NCBI GenBank assembly: GCA_902802045.1
Contig: CADCKQ010000003.1
Coordinates: forward strand, 124,001 to 188,000
DNA: 64,000 bases
Reading direction: 5' to 3'
DNA from: Oscillospiraceae bacterium
GTDB taxonomy: Bacteria; Bacillota; Clostridia; Oscillospirales; Oscillospiraceae
The notes beneath the pieces are model-generated. The model was given only the letters and a program-made list of their open reading frames with translations. It made no database searches and was not told the origin of the DNA. Both the position numbers and the translations under genes were made by a program. This document shows, piece after piece, positions 24,894-33,774 of the stretch. Each line of letters begins with the position of its first letter. Position 1 is the first letter of the stretch.

Positions 24894-26345
24894 TTAATCC
24901 TGATTTTCAGGCGCAATATATACCACGCTGTTTTTGTTAAAGTAATGTGCGATAGCAGGATTGGGGTAACTTGCAGGATCGTCTTCGATATCCACAGCCG
25001 TGTTGCCCTTATGTCTGTATGGAATATAATTGATTTCAACATCGGTTTCAACGCTTTCAGCGATGGAATCATACATTGCTCTTTGATTATATGATGTATC
25101 CATTATTTCCCCGCTTTTTAAATTATAGAATATTTTCACAGAAACGCTTTCACTGCTCCCGGAAAGCAGAGAAGGGATCAGCACTGCCGCTAACAATAAA
25201 GGGCACAGTTTCTTACATAATACCGGCAGCAAATTACTATTTCCCCATAATTTTATTATTATGATATTGCCTGCCAGAAATGAAAGAAAGATCCAACTGA
25301 TTACAAGTGAAATGTCATGTAGAAACAGGCAGCGGTCAGGCAGATCATTATTATGTGCAGAATACCCGAAAACAACAGGAAAAACTGTAATCACAGGAAG
25401 CAACAATAATCCAAAAATCGATACTGCTTTACTTGCCTTCACATGCTTACTTCCGGCACAACTGCCCAAAATCAGAGCGATGATCTCAAGAACGGGAAAT
25501 GTTGCATTGGAGTGGAGCCAGGCTGATTCCTGAACGGTTATTATGAAAGAATCAATAACGCTTTTAAATAAATTGATCCCGTCATTCTTCATTGTCGACT
25601 GTCGTACAAAGTTTCCCGGTGCAAGGGCGTTTATTAATGACAATATCAAAGCAAAACCAAACATTATCAAAAACCCTTTATTTGGTTTACCGTTTACCAG
25701 CCTATCCAATACGACTATTAGTAATAAAAACCACATCCCAAAGCCGGTCATCTCCAGACAGCCTCCGGCCATAATAACAATAAAAACAGCAGAAAAAACG
25801 ATATACACTGCATTTTTACTGTCTGCCCATTTCAAAAGCAAACATATGCCAAATTCCATTCCGATTAAGGGCAGCATGTATGCTATTGCACCGGTATACC
25901 ACAGATATATATCGATATATTCCCGATACGATATTAGCGGGAATAAGACTAAGGCAAAAAAATAAATTGGAGCAACATCCAGTTTAAAATGTTTGACCAG
26001 AGATCTGACGAAAAAGAACAAGCCTCCGACAGACAAAAGATCCAAAAACCCAAGTATAGCTCTAAGTGCTCTATAACTGTACCAGTTAAGCGGATTGATC
26101 AGAAACTGAATAAAATCAGTTGCAAAATTACCGTCCCAGTTTTTCCAAGACCAAACCGTAAGTTGAAATGCTGATTTCACCAATTCTGCAAAACTTGCTT
26201 TTGAGCCATAGGAAAGAAGGGCAAATGAAAAATCGTCTGCCCGGAAAGTTGCAAGACTTGATGCTCTGAGCAACGGTAAAACAGCTGCTATTACGATAAT
26301 CCATATAATTAACTTGAATATTCCATCATATTCCGATTTTTTCAC
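24894..26345 (-). CDS. Multi-pass membrane protein, GT-C-like (DUF6056-type)
   Basis: The protein (about 483 residues) has roughly eleven transmembrane segments, an early acidic motif TFRADDFSFALLSYG in the first outer loop and a soluble C-terminal tail. This layout, with a DD motif after helix 1, is that of GT-C glycosyltransferases and resembles the family I know as DUF6056. GT-C enzymes use undecaprenyl-phosphate sugars on the outer face, which fits the GtrA/GtrB/SMR neighbours. The start is set at GTG 26345: AGGAGG at 26358-26353 lies seven bases upstream, and a longer frame from 26417 would overlap gtrA by 53 bases. TTG 26348 is a close alternative. Confidence 0.78.
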   Translation of the reverse strand: MKKSEYDGIFKLIIWIIVIAAVLPLLRASSLATFRADDFSFALLSYGSKASFAELVKSAFQLTVWSWKNWDGNFATDFIQFLINPLNWYSYRALRAILGFLDLLSVGGLFFFVRSLVKHFKLDVAPIYFFALVLFPLISYREYIDIYLWYTGAIAYMLPLIGMEFGICLLLKWADSKNAVYIVFSAVFIVIMAGGCLEMTGFGMWFLLLIVVLDRLVNGKPNKGFLIMFGFALILSLINALAPGNFVRQSTMKNDGINLFKSVIDSFIITVQESAWLHSNATFPVLEIIALILGSCAGSKHVKASKAVSIFGLLLLPVITVFPVVFGYSAHNNDLPDRCLFLHDISLVISWIFLSFLAGNIIIIKLWGNSNLLPVLCKKLCPLLLAAVLIPSLLSGSSESVSVKIFYNLKSGEIMDTSYNQRAMYDSIAESVETDVEINYIPYRHKGNTAVDIEDDPASYPNPAIAHYFNKNSVVYIAPENQD

Positions 26346-26364
26346 CAATTTGCCTCCTGCAGAA

Positions 26365-26775
26365 TCAGACTTTTTTGCGAAATACCAGAAGCTTACTGAA
26401 CAAATAGTTAAGAACAATTACGACGACTGCTGAAACAAAAGTCGCGATCCAGTCATTTATACCGAGAACGGATACCATCAGCCACATGATAAACATATCA
26501 GATAGAAGAGTGGTGACTCGCGAACCGACGAATTTCAGAAATTCCAAGAGCATCTTCGGGTCCCTGCTCTGAAATACGTACTTCCGATTTGTGAAATAAG
26601 CGAACAGTACTCCCGCAAACCACCGCATAAAAACGGCAATCTGGACCTGCAGCGGAACGTTCATATCCAGAACTATACGCAGCAGCGAGTATACTGCCCA
26701 GCTGACCAAAGTCGTCATTATTCCCACTATCAGATAAGCAATTATCTCTCTATGCTTATTAAAGAACTCTTTCAT
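26365..26775 (-). CDS. GtrA family membrane protein
   Basis: The 136-residue protein has four transmembrane helices and the GtrA pattern AYLIVGIMTTLVSWAVYSLL, then FAYFTNRKYVFQS and a final SKLLVFRKK. GtrA proteins are thought to help move undecaprenyl-phosphate-linked sugars, or to support the matching GT. It sits directly upstream of the GT-C-like gene. A second, broken gtrA start lies at 28570-28681. Confidence 0.9.
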   Translation of the reverse strand: MKEFFNKHREIIAYLIVGIMTTLVSWAVYSLLRIVLDMNVPLQVQIAVFMRWFAGVLFAYFTNRKYVFQSRDPKMLLEFLKFVGSRVTTLLSDMFIMWLMVSVLGINDWIATFVSAVVVIVLNYLFSKLLVFRKKV

Positions 26776-26888
26776 TTGTCTTTTTACTCTTTTTATTTAC
26801 CATGAAATATATGTTTTTTTGTAGATAGATAAAATGATTTGTATGTTCACCCGCCGTTAATTTGCTCTTTTTTAATGCATGTTCATTC

Positions 26889-28450
26889 TTAATTAATCAC
26901 ATCACATACTTCAAACAGATTCGTCCTGAATACTTCTTCGCTAATTTCTGATGGTAATGACTTGGCTGAATCATATTCATCTGCATCAAAGACTGCGAAA
27001 ACTTTTTTCCCCCCCGGTTTGCGATAAATATGATCCACGCTTTGGAGATATTCAGGGATATTCCATTTTTGGGTCATATCTTCATCCAACTCATAGGCAT
27101 ACCACATCTCCACCTGCCCATTTGTAAGTTCCGTCCAAACTCCTACATTCCATACTGTTCCGTATCCGGATGTGTATCTATTATTACGCAGAAACCGTGC
27201 AACAACCTGCCTTTCTGGAGAAGGGAATGCTCGATAATAATAAAAATCTATACCATTAAAATGTTTATAATTGTAAGCTCCCATGAGAACAGTAAACATA
27301 ATCAATAAAGTGCTCAATACATACTTGACCGTATGCTCTCCACCGTCTGTTATAAAAACTGTAACGAGTGGTATTATCATTATTAACGCAGGAATAAAAT
27401 ACCAGCTGATCGTAGTTGTGTTTGTTAATAAAAAGCACAGATTTACACCTAATAACGAAAAAGAAAAATACTCTGCAAATAGAACATGTTCATAAGGAAG
27501 TTTTTTCCATTTAGTACAAATATAAATTATTACTATTACAGAAAATACTGCAAAATCTGCAGCAAATATAATAATGATCAATGGAGACTCATAACTATAA
27601 CCCAATGCTTGAAATTCTGCCCTGAGAACATTACGAATTTTATGCCCGTTAAAGAGTTGCAGATCTCCGAAGCTGAAATAAACGAAACGTTTTGCAAGAA
27701 ATAATCTGTTAAAGCCATAACCAAATATTGAAAACACTAAAGATAATGCTGAATAAATAATAAAATAATAGTTGTGTGATTTCACAAACTGCCTGTCATG
27801 AGAAACAATTCCCATAAACAATTTTAATGCGCATATGCAAAACAAGGGGATAAATACAAATAAAACAAGGCGCAAACCATTGGCGGCAGCACAAAACGAA
27901 GATACCGTAAGAAGCAGTATCCTAATAACCTTTTTTATTAAACTGGTATCGATATTCTGTGACAGCTTTATTAATAACCCGATAATGAGAAAACAGAATG
28001 AAACATATGGAATATAGTATACCCCAAAAAGCATAATATAAAAATACGTTTCTGAAATCGGAAGCAATAAAATGCCGGCAGTTATCGGAAATGCCTTAGA
28101 AATATCTAAGCAATTACAAAAAAAGTAATAGCACATAAGGAAGATTACATATAGTGTAATACTTCCAGCCACTCTACCAGATGCCAATTCTCAAAAATTC
28201 TAAAATACTGAGAAAAAATCAATTGTGTATTTATAAATCTGATTTCAGTTGAATAAAACCAATTATCCGAGAAAAACAGTTTTCCAGAATCCGCGAGCTG
28301 TTTGGACAAAATGAGTTCCGCGGACATATCTGAGTCTAAATACATATCTACGTTTTTATCCAAATAAAAACATAAAACGAAAAAACACCCCATTAACCAA
28401 AGCCATGACAGCATTTTATATATATTATTTTTTGTAAATAAATCATTCAT
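26889..28450 (-). pseudogene. Frameshifted multi-pass membrane protein (GT-C-like)
   Basis: Two overlapping frames form one gene. The first (28450 to 28145) encodes a membrane helix and MYLDSDMSAELILSKQLADS, then STEIRFINTQLIFSQYF, and stops soon after WHLV. The second (open from 28187 down to 26889) continues RVAGSITLYVIFLMCYYFFC with about ten more helices and a soluble tail. Loss of one base near 28175-28177, between the V and R codons, restores a single protein of about 520 residues. The intact product would be a membrane protein of the glycan assembly type. Inactivation, phase variation or a sequencing error are all possible; there is no long homopolymer at the site. Confidence 0.78.
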
Positions 28451-28569
28451 ACTGATACTATTATCCTATAATCCTAGATTTAGTAAATAATATGACCAAT
28501 TAACTGTTATATACAAAAAAATCTTATGCTTGGATTATTGCATACTAGTATAACAAATTAATTATAGTA

Positions 28570-28681
28570 AAAAAGATACTCTTCTCGCTCTTTATACCGA
28601 ACAACCGGTTAACCAGAGTTGTCAGCACTCCGACTATCAGGTATGCAATTATTTCCCTGTGTTTTTGTGAAACTCCGTCAT
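28570..28681 (-). pseudogene. Remnant of a second gtrA gene
   Basis: Read on the minus strand from ATG 28681, the first ~72 bases align nearly base for base with the start of the intact gtrA at 26775, with one base missing. After that shift the frame reads KHREIIAYLIVGVLTTLVN, matching KHREIIAYLIVGIMTTLVS of GtrA, and then diverges. The rest of the gene is absent. It starts directly after the stop of the Wzz-like gene. Confidence 0.75.
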
Positions 28682-29407
28682 TTAAATTGAAACCGCAACC
28701 GCAATCACCGGAATGCCTCTGACAGCGAGATACTCCAGTGCCCTGTCGATCTTTTGTATGCGGGACGTTCCTGTGTTTTCAAAAACTATTGCGCCTGCAA
28801 GGTTTGCTGTTTCTTTTATAAGTTCCGGATTATCCGCAGGCTCGTACCCTTCCGCAATATCAAATTTTTTCTCCGACAGCTTTGAGGCTGTTTCTCCTAT
28901 AAAACTGTTGCCCGGCTCCGTGCCTGTCACCAGAAGCTTTACGGGCTTATCATTCTTTTTCAGAAGCTCCGCCTCCGATAAAAGCAGTTCCATCAGTTCT
29001 GCTTCGTCAAATATCTTTATGCCTTTGTATCTGCATCTGAAGAACAGCGCATCCGCGCTGCTATATTTTTTGTCCGAAGCTATAAAAAAAGCCGTCCTTA
29101 CAGTATACCTGTCTCCTATCGCAAAGGGGGTCTGAAGTTTTCCGCTCAACAGATATCTGAAAGTGCAGATCACAAAGCCCAGAACGAATCCCGACAGACA
29201 GCCGATCGCGATATATCCGCCCGAAAGATAATCGCCGAAAACTTCTCCAATTCCGTTTACGACTCTGAACCGAAACATATATGCCCCGAGAACTATCCCA
29301 CCGGCCAACATAATGCCCAGCAGAAACCTCCATCCGGACAGTATATACCAGAACATATCGCCCAAGCGAACCTCGTAATTAATTTTCCGATAGCTATTAT
29401 TGACCAT
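28682..29407 (-). CDS. Miniature Wzz-like protein with a degenerate tyrosine-kinase-like tail
   Basis: The 241-residue protein has two transmembrane helices (about residues 27-48 and 65-88) separated by only ~18 residues, where a normal Wzz/CpsC has a 100-residue or longer outer loop. The C-terminal part resembles the Rossmann-like domain of bacterial tyrosine kinases (CpsD): VKLLVTGTEPGNSFIGETAS occupies the Walker A position but lacks the GKS/T lysine, and AIVFENTGTSRIQKIDRALEYLAVRGIPVIAVAVS matches the final strand-helix-strand. No C-terminal tyrosine cluster is present. I infer a chain-length or assembly regulator that no longer binds ATP in the normal way. Confidence 0.68.
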   Translation of the reverse strand: MVNNSYRKINYEVRLGDMFWYILSGWRFLLGIMLAGGIVLGAYMFRFRVVNGIGEVFGDYLSGGYIAIGCLSGFVLGFVICTFRYLLSGKLQTPFAIGDRYTVRTAFFIASDKKYSSADALFFRCRYKGIKIFDEAELMELLLSEAELLKKNDKPVKLLVTGTEPGNSFIGETASKLSEKKFDIAEGYEPADNPELIKETANLAGAIVFENTGTSRIQKIDRALEYLAVRGIPVIAVAVSI

Positions 29408-29416
29408 TTGATATTT

Positions 29417-30550
29417 TTATCCTATCCCGAGAATTTTAGACGTATACGGAATAACTTCAGTATATCCTTTGATTACAAAGTTATTGATATACATCCACCC
29501 ACTCAACAGAAGATAATAGGCTGAAACCGCAATTCTGTTTGTCTTATTATTCAACCTTGAAATTAGTATCGGGACCGCAAGAACAAGCTGTATCAAGTAT
29601 GGTTCAATAATTCTGGCGGCATTATAGCTAACCATACCGAGCTGACCAAGAATCATACAGAGAGCAAAAACCATTGAATAAAAATCGCAGTCCCCATTTT
29701 TGTTGGCTTCAGACTTTCTGAACAAAAGAAAAGGTATGATAAACTCCAGATTGCGAACAATACTGTAAAAATCTATTGCGAAATAATCGCGTATGGTGTT
29801 TGCCTGTACGCTGAATTTCCCGGTTATCTCATGCACAAGTCTGATAAGTGGTCTCGCGCACAGAAAAACACCCAGCGCCCCGGCAAGAATGCAAACCGAT
29901 ATTACTATCTTATATTCGGGTCTAATCCGGTGTGCGGTTCCATTATTGTAAGTTGTGTCTGTGCTGATTATAAATATCTGAAACAAAAAATAAATAAAGA
30001 TTGTAACAATGGCTGTCTTGTGAAATAAGGATGCCAAAACAACAGCAAGAAGCCACTTCAGGATTTTTTCTTTTTTGACATATCCAAATCCCCAGACGAT
30101 TATTGCTGCTGCCATATATTGGCGAATAATATTCAGCGAAGTACTGAAAAACATAAGATAGAATACCGTCAATCCAAGCCAGGTATAACTCCTTGCGCCG
30201 TTGTCTCTCAGCCCTTTGTATATAAAAATCATTATAAACAGGTGTGCCGCGAACAACGCCCAATGGGGATCATCTGTAAACCGGGAGACAATGAAAAAAA
30301 GAAATCTGAAACCGATCTCCATGTAATCCTTGGCTGTAACAAACTGAGTAAACGTCTGTCCTGCTATTTTGTGAAATGTTTTGACATATGTGACTGTATC
30401 TGTTCCGACGGAAAAATCCCTTAACCCAGCCAAAACAGCGGGCAGAAGAATTGCGATCCAGCCCAGTGCGCCAATATTCTTTTTTTGTTCGTCGCGCGTA
30501 TCAAAATAAGCAAATAACGCGCTGAGAAAGAAACAGACAATATAGATCAT
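29417..30550 (-). CDS. EpsG family polysaccharide polymerase-like protein
   Basis: The 377-residue protein has about ten transmembrane helices, the EpsG hallmark AGLRDFSVGTDTVTY near residue 42, and SLNIIRQYMAAAI in the middle. EpsG/Wzy proteins are thought to polymerise lipid-linked repeat units outside the membrane. It overlaps the sugar-phosphate transferase gene upstream by four bases and precedes the Wzz-like gene, which is the expected company for a polymerase. Confidence 0.88.
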   Translation of the reverse strand: MIYIVCFFLSALFAYFDTRDEQKKNIGALGWIAILLPAVLAGLRDFSVGTDTVTYVKTFHKIAGQTFTQFVTAKDYMEIGFRFLFFIVSRFTDDPHWALFAAHLFIMIFIYKGLRDNGARSYTWLGLTVFYLMFFSTSLNIIRQYMAAAIIVWGFGYVKKEKILKWLLAVVLASLFHKTAIVTIFIYFLFQIFIISTDTTYNNGTAHRIRPEYKIVISVCILAGALGVFLCARPLIRLVHEITGKFSVQANTIRDYFAIDFYSIVRNLEFIIPFLLFRKSEANKNGDCDFYSMVFALCMILGQLGMVSYNAARIIEPYLIQLVLAVPILISRLNNKTNRIAVSAYYLLLSGWMYINNFVIKGYTEVIPYTSKILGIG

Positions 30551-31938
30551 CCGTTTTTATCTCCGTCCGCTGCTGTTATCTGTCCTTCAGCAACTCCGGC
30601 TGTCGATTCCTGTTTAAAAAGGATTTTAAACGTAGCAAATATAAGCTTGAGATCTTGCATAACGCTCGGGTGCGCAATATACATAAGATCCATGGAAAGC
30701 TTATCATATGGGGTCGTATTGTACTTCCCGTAGATCTGGGCATAGCCGGTAAGCCCGGCTTTGGACTGAAGGCGGAGCCTGAATTCAGGAAGCTCTTTTT
30801 CATATTTGGCTGCTATCTCCGGTCTTTCCGGGCGCGGCCCTACGACAGACATGTCGCCTTTTATTATGTTGATAAACTGCGGAAGTTCATCTATTCGGCA
30901 TTTGCGGATAAATCTGCCTATAGGAGTTATTCTGCTGTCCTTGTCACCTGTAGAAAGTCTGGCAATCCCGTCTGCTTCTGCATCAATGCGCATCGAACGG
31001 AATTTGATCAATACAAACTCCTCTCCATTCTTTGTCAGTCTCGTCTGTTTATAAAAGACCGGTCCTCCGTCAGTCAGCTTGATAACAATTGCAACTATAA
31101 GCAGCAAAGGGCTTGTAAGAATTAGTATAATGACAGAGAATAATATATCGAAAATGCGTTTAATTATTCTGTATTCAGGCAAAGGACTGTAGCTGTCTAC
31201 TCTTAGTACCGGGAAATCCATCATATGAGTCTCCTCGGCGCCTGACATTATTATATCTGTTAGACCCGGTTTAATAAAAACTCTAATCCTTTTTTCTATA
31301 CAATCCTTTAGGATACGGTTACGGTCACCGCTTGAAATGCCTACAAGGAATACCGCCTCTGCGTCTTTGAAAGCACTTGCACCTTCAGATTCATATTCTT
31401 TCAAAGTGACAGTTCTTATAATATCGAAACTTCTATTAAGGCCCTGTTCAGCAATGAGATCTCTAAATTCAACATCCTCCCCTTGGAGCAAAATGCTTTT
31501 CACCGGGGGATAATGACTGAAATACCAGTGATGAGTAAGCACTGTCCAAATTAATGATATCAGCGTCTGAACAAATAAACAAAAAATATACGGGAGAATA
31601 TTATACCATTTTCTTATCAGTATCCATGTCAAGAGTGCAGATATAGCATTTGTAAAGAGAATGGCAATAAGTTGTGAATAAACTATCTCTGTCCTACGTT
31701 TTAACGTAATCTGAAAAGCGTCGTAAGTTCTGCCGTAATAATAATAGGTTGCTGCATAAAGAATTATTATTACCCAGTCTCCTTTTCTGAAAAAGGCCCT
31801 TTGATATAGATTCGCCGCATAAAATCTATACCAAATAAAGGCAAATACCGCAGTAATGAGGAGCAGATTCAGAAGTTTTACCGCCCTCAGCCTTATTGAG
31901 TGTTCAAATGAATTTTGTGTTTTATTTTTCATTTGCAA
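30547..31938 (-). CDS. Undecaprenyl-phosphate sugar-phosphate transferase (initiating enzyme)
   Basis: The 463-residue protein has four to five N-terminal helices, a Rossmann-like middle domain (about 150-235), a further helix, and the C-terminal bacterial sugar transferase domain from about residue 258 (KRIFDILFSVIILI, GGPVFYKQTRLTKNG, FVLIKFRSMR, IRKCRIDELPQF, MSVVGPRPERPE, KAGLTGYAQIYGKYN). It transfers a sugar-1-phosphate to undecaprenyl phosphate to begin the repeat unit. The ending after the catalytic domain is longer than in the two other copies, and it is a different subtype from the pair at 45814-48740. Confidence 0.92.
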   Translation of the reverse strand: MQMKNKTQNSFEHSIRLRAVKLLNLLLITAVFAFIWYRFYAANLYQRAFFRKGDWVIIILYAATYYYYGRTYDAFQITLKRRTEIVYSQLIAILFTNAISALLTWILIRKWYNILPYIFCLFVQTLISLIWTVLTHHWYFSHYPPVKSILLQGEDVEFRDLIAEQGLNRSFDIIRTVTLKEYESEGASAFKDAEAVFLVGISSGDRNRILKDCIEKRIRVFIKPGLTDIIMSGAEETHMMDFPVLRVDSYSPLPEYRIIKRIFDILFSVIILILTSPLLLIVAIVIKLTDGGPVFYKQTRLTKNGEEFVLIKFRSMRIDAEADGIARLSTGDKDSRITPIGRFIRKCRIDELPQFINIIKGDMSVVGPRPERPEIAAKYEKELPEFRLRLQSKAGLTGYAQIYGKYNTTPYDKLSMDLMYIAHPSVMQDLKLIFATFKILFKQESTAGVAEGQITAADGDKNG

Positions 31939-31989
31939 TTTAATATAAACCCGCTGTTGTTTACCAAAAACAAATCTCTGTATTCCCTG

Positions 31990-33774
31990 CTACTCTGCGA
32001 AACAGCATTTTATGGAAGTGTTTTCATACATATTTCTTAGTATTTCCTTATTCTCTTTGTCCGCATCAAAAACGATAATATAATCATACGACCCAACATT
32101 ATCAGGAGCTTTTATACGAGACTCGCTATCTGTTTCATCTATTTCCGAAGAGTAAAGGCAGTATCTTGAGCACAAAGTATAATAGCTTGGATCCTTATCG
32201 TCTACTATCAGATAGGATTTTCCTGATTCTATGCCGTATTCCTTAATAACGCTATCCAGGCTCTCGCGCATTTCCAGATATTCCCCATAAGCAGCTTTGT
32301 TGTTTCTCTGCGGGATATAGTCTGTATAAACCGGCCTGAGAGAACAGTATGAAAGGCACACCACTCCAGCAAATAATAATATAATGATTAAGGGATGATT
32401 TCCGGTATCTGCGAATTTGCGGATCATTGAAAGAGACATCATAAAGAGGCATGCAGAGCATACAGTTACCGCGACTTTATGATATCTTGTGAAACTGGCC
32501 AATTTTTCCGCTTCCTTTGGAGTCATAGAGATAATATATGTAAAATAGAGAAATCCGCAATACGCCGCATACATAATGCAAATAAGAACGATAAATTTTA
32601 CATAATGCTCTGTCTTCATCAGGTTTCTTCTTTTGCAGACAATAATAAAGCATATTATCAAAATGATCCAAAAAGCACAGAACAAAAATGTATTCGTTCG
32701 GCTAACAAGATTGTCAATAATATTACAAAGAACTCTGTTTCTGAATTCCGGAGTTTTTTCTGAAAACAGTCTTGTCCATCTCTCTACGGAAGCTGCTTGA
32801 GCGGAGTTTTCAAACCTTGAAAAACTGTTTTTTGCTTTCAAATAGAACCATCCAAAAACAAGAACTGAAGATATGCCCAGCGAAACACCGGAAGTAAAAA
32901 CTGAACGTCTCTCATTTTCTTTGTCGTGAAACAGAGCATAAAACAGAGCTGCAAAAAACACAAAAAACAAACAACTGAATTTGGTCACTCCAAGAAGTAT
33001 TATCACAGGCAAAGCAGTTATCCAGCATATCTCGGCGGTTCTCTGTTTCCCCGAATAATAATATATTATAGCAAAACATGAAATTGCCAAACAGCTTTGA
33101 GCAGTATCCACTGTAAGGTTAATCAGACCATCTCTGTTGCAAACAGGCAACATTAGGCAAACCAAAACGGTAACAATAGCTGCGGCGTATTTATAGTCCT
33201 TGTTTTCATACTCTTTCGAAAACGCGAATAAAGCCGAAATACTTGCAACGATCAAAATATCCTGGCCTAAACAGTATACTGAATCTATATCTGCACCTAA
33301 TATTTTAACAACATAATATATCCAAGTTGCAGTACCGATAGGATATGTAGAATACTCAATGAGAGCATCCGCTCCAGTGGGGAAACGATTCTCTCTGAAA
33401 ATGACTCTCGCGACCACCGCCCAGTGGGTGAAATTATCTCCAAGAAATAATTTGGTGTCATTTCCCAATATAATCAGAAGAGCAATTGTCATCAGTAAAA
33501 AGAAAACGGTTCCAAAACTGAACAGCGGCTTCACGGGCAGTTTTTTGATAATATATAATATACCTAAAAGACATCCGACAACAAAAAGCATTATCGCCCC
33601 TGCCTGTAAAACATTGCAAAGACCTGCAATAAACAAAACGCACGTTATACCCGTTGTGATAAAAACCGGAAGAAAATCTGTCTCTATTTCAGTTTTGGTT
33701 TTTAGAAGCTGTGCGTAGCCAAACAATGAAAAAAACAGCGCGATCAGCCTTAGTATTATTATAGTGCTTTTCAT
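31990..33774 (-). CDS. Large membrane protein, GT-C-like
   Basis: The 594-residue protein has about twelve transmembrane segments, a conserved-looking outer-loop motif LFLGDNFTHWAVVARVIF followed by YSTYPIGTATWIYY, and a soluble C-terminal domain. I recognise the general layout from membrane glycosyltransferase-like proteins of capsule loci but cannot name a family or substrate. The start at 33774 overlaps the flippase stop (ATGA); a frame extending to 33918 lies inside the flippase gene and adds no plausible sequence. Confidence 0.72.
   Translation of the reverse strand: MKSTIIILRLIALFFSLFGYAQLLKTKTEIETDFLPVFITTGITCVLFIAGLCNVLQAGAIMLFVVGCLLGILYIIKKLPVKPLFSFGTVFFLLMTIALLIILGNDTKLFLGDNFTHWAVVARVIFRENRFPTGADALIEYSTYPIGTATWIYYVVKILGADIDSVYCLGQDILIVASISALFAFSKEYENKDYKYAAAIVTVLVCLMLPVCNRDGLINLTVDTAQSCLAISCFAIIYYYSGKQRTAEICWITALPVIILLGVTKFSCLFFVFFAALFYALFHDKENERRSVFTSGVSLGISSVLVFGWFYLKAKNSFSRFENSAQAASVERWTRLFSEKTPEFRNRVLCNIIDNLVSRTNTFLFCAFWIILIICFIIVCKRRNLMKTEHYVKFIVLICIMYAAYCGFLYFTYIISMTPKEAEKLASFTRYHKVAVTVCSACLFMMSLSMIRKFADTGNHPLIIILLFAGVVCLSYCSLRPVYTDYIPQRNNKAAYGEYLEMRESLDSVIKEYGIESGKSYLIVDDKDPSYYTLCSRYCLYSSEIDETDSESRIKAPDNVGSYDYIIVFDADKENKEILRNMYENTSIKCCFAE

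Noticed and set aside
28451..28569. A possible promoter before the frameshifted membrane gene (TTGGTC, 17 bases, TAGGAT)
   Set aside because: Both boxes are poor matches in very AT-rich DNA, so I did not list it as a feature.
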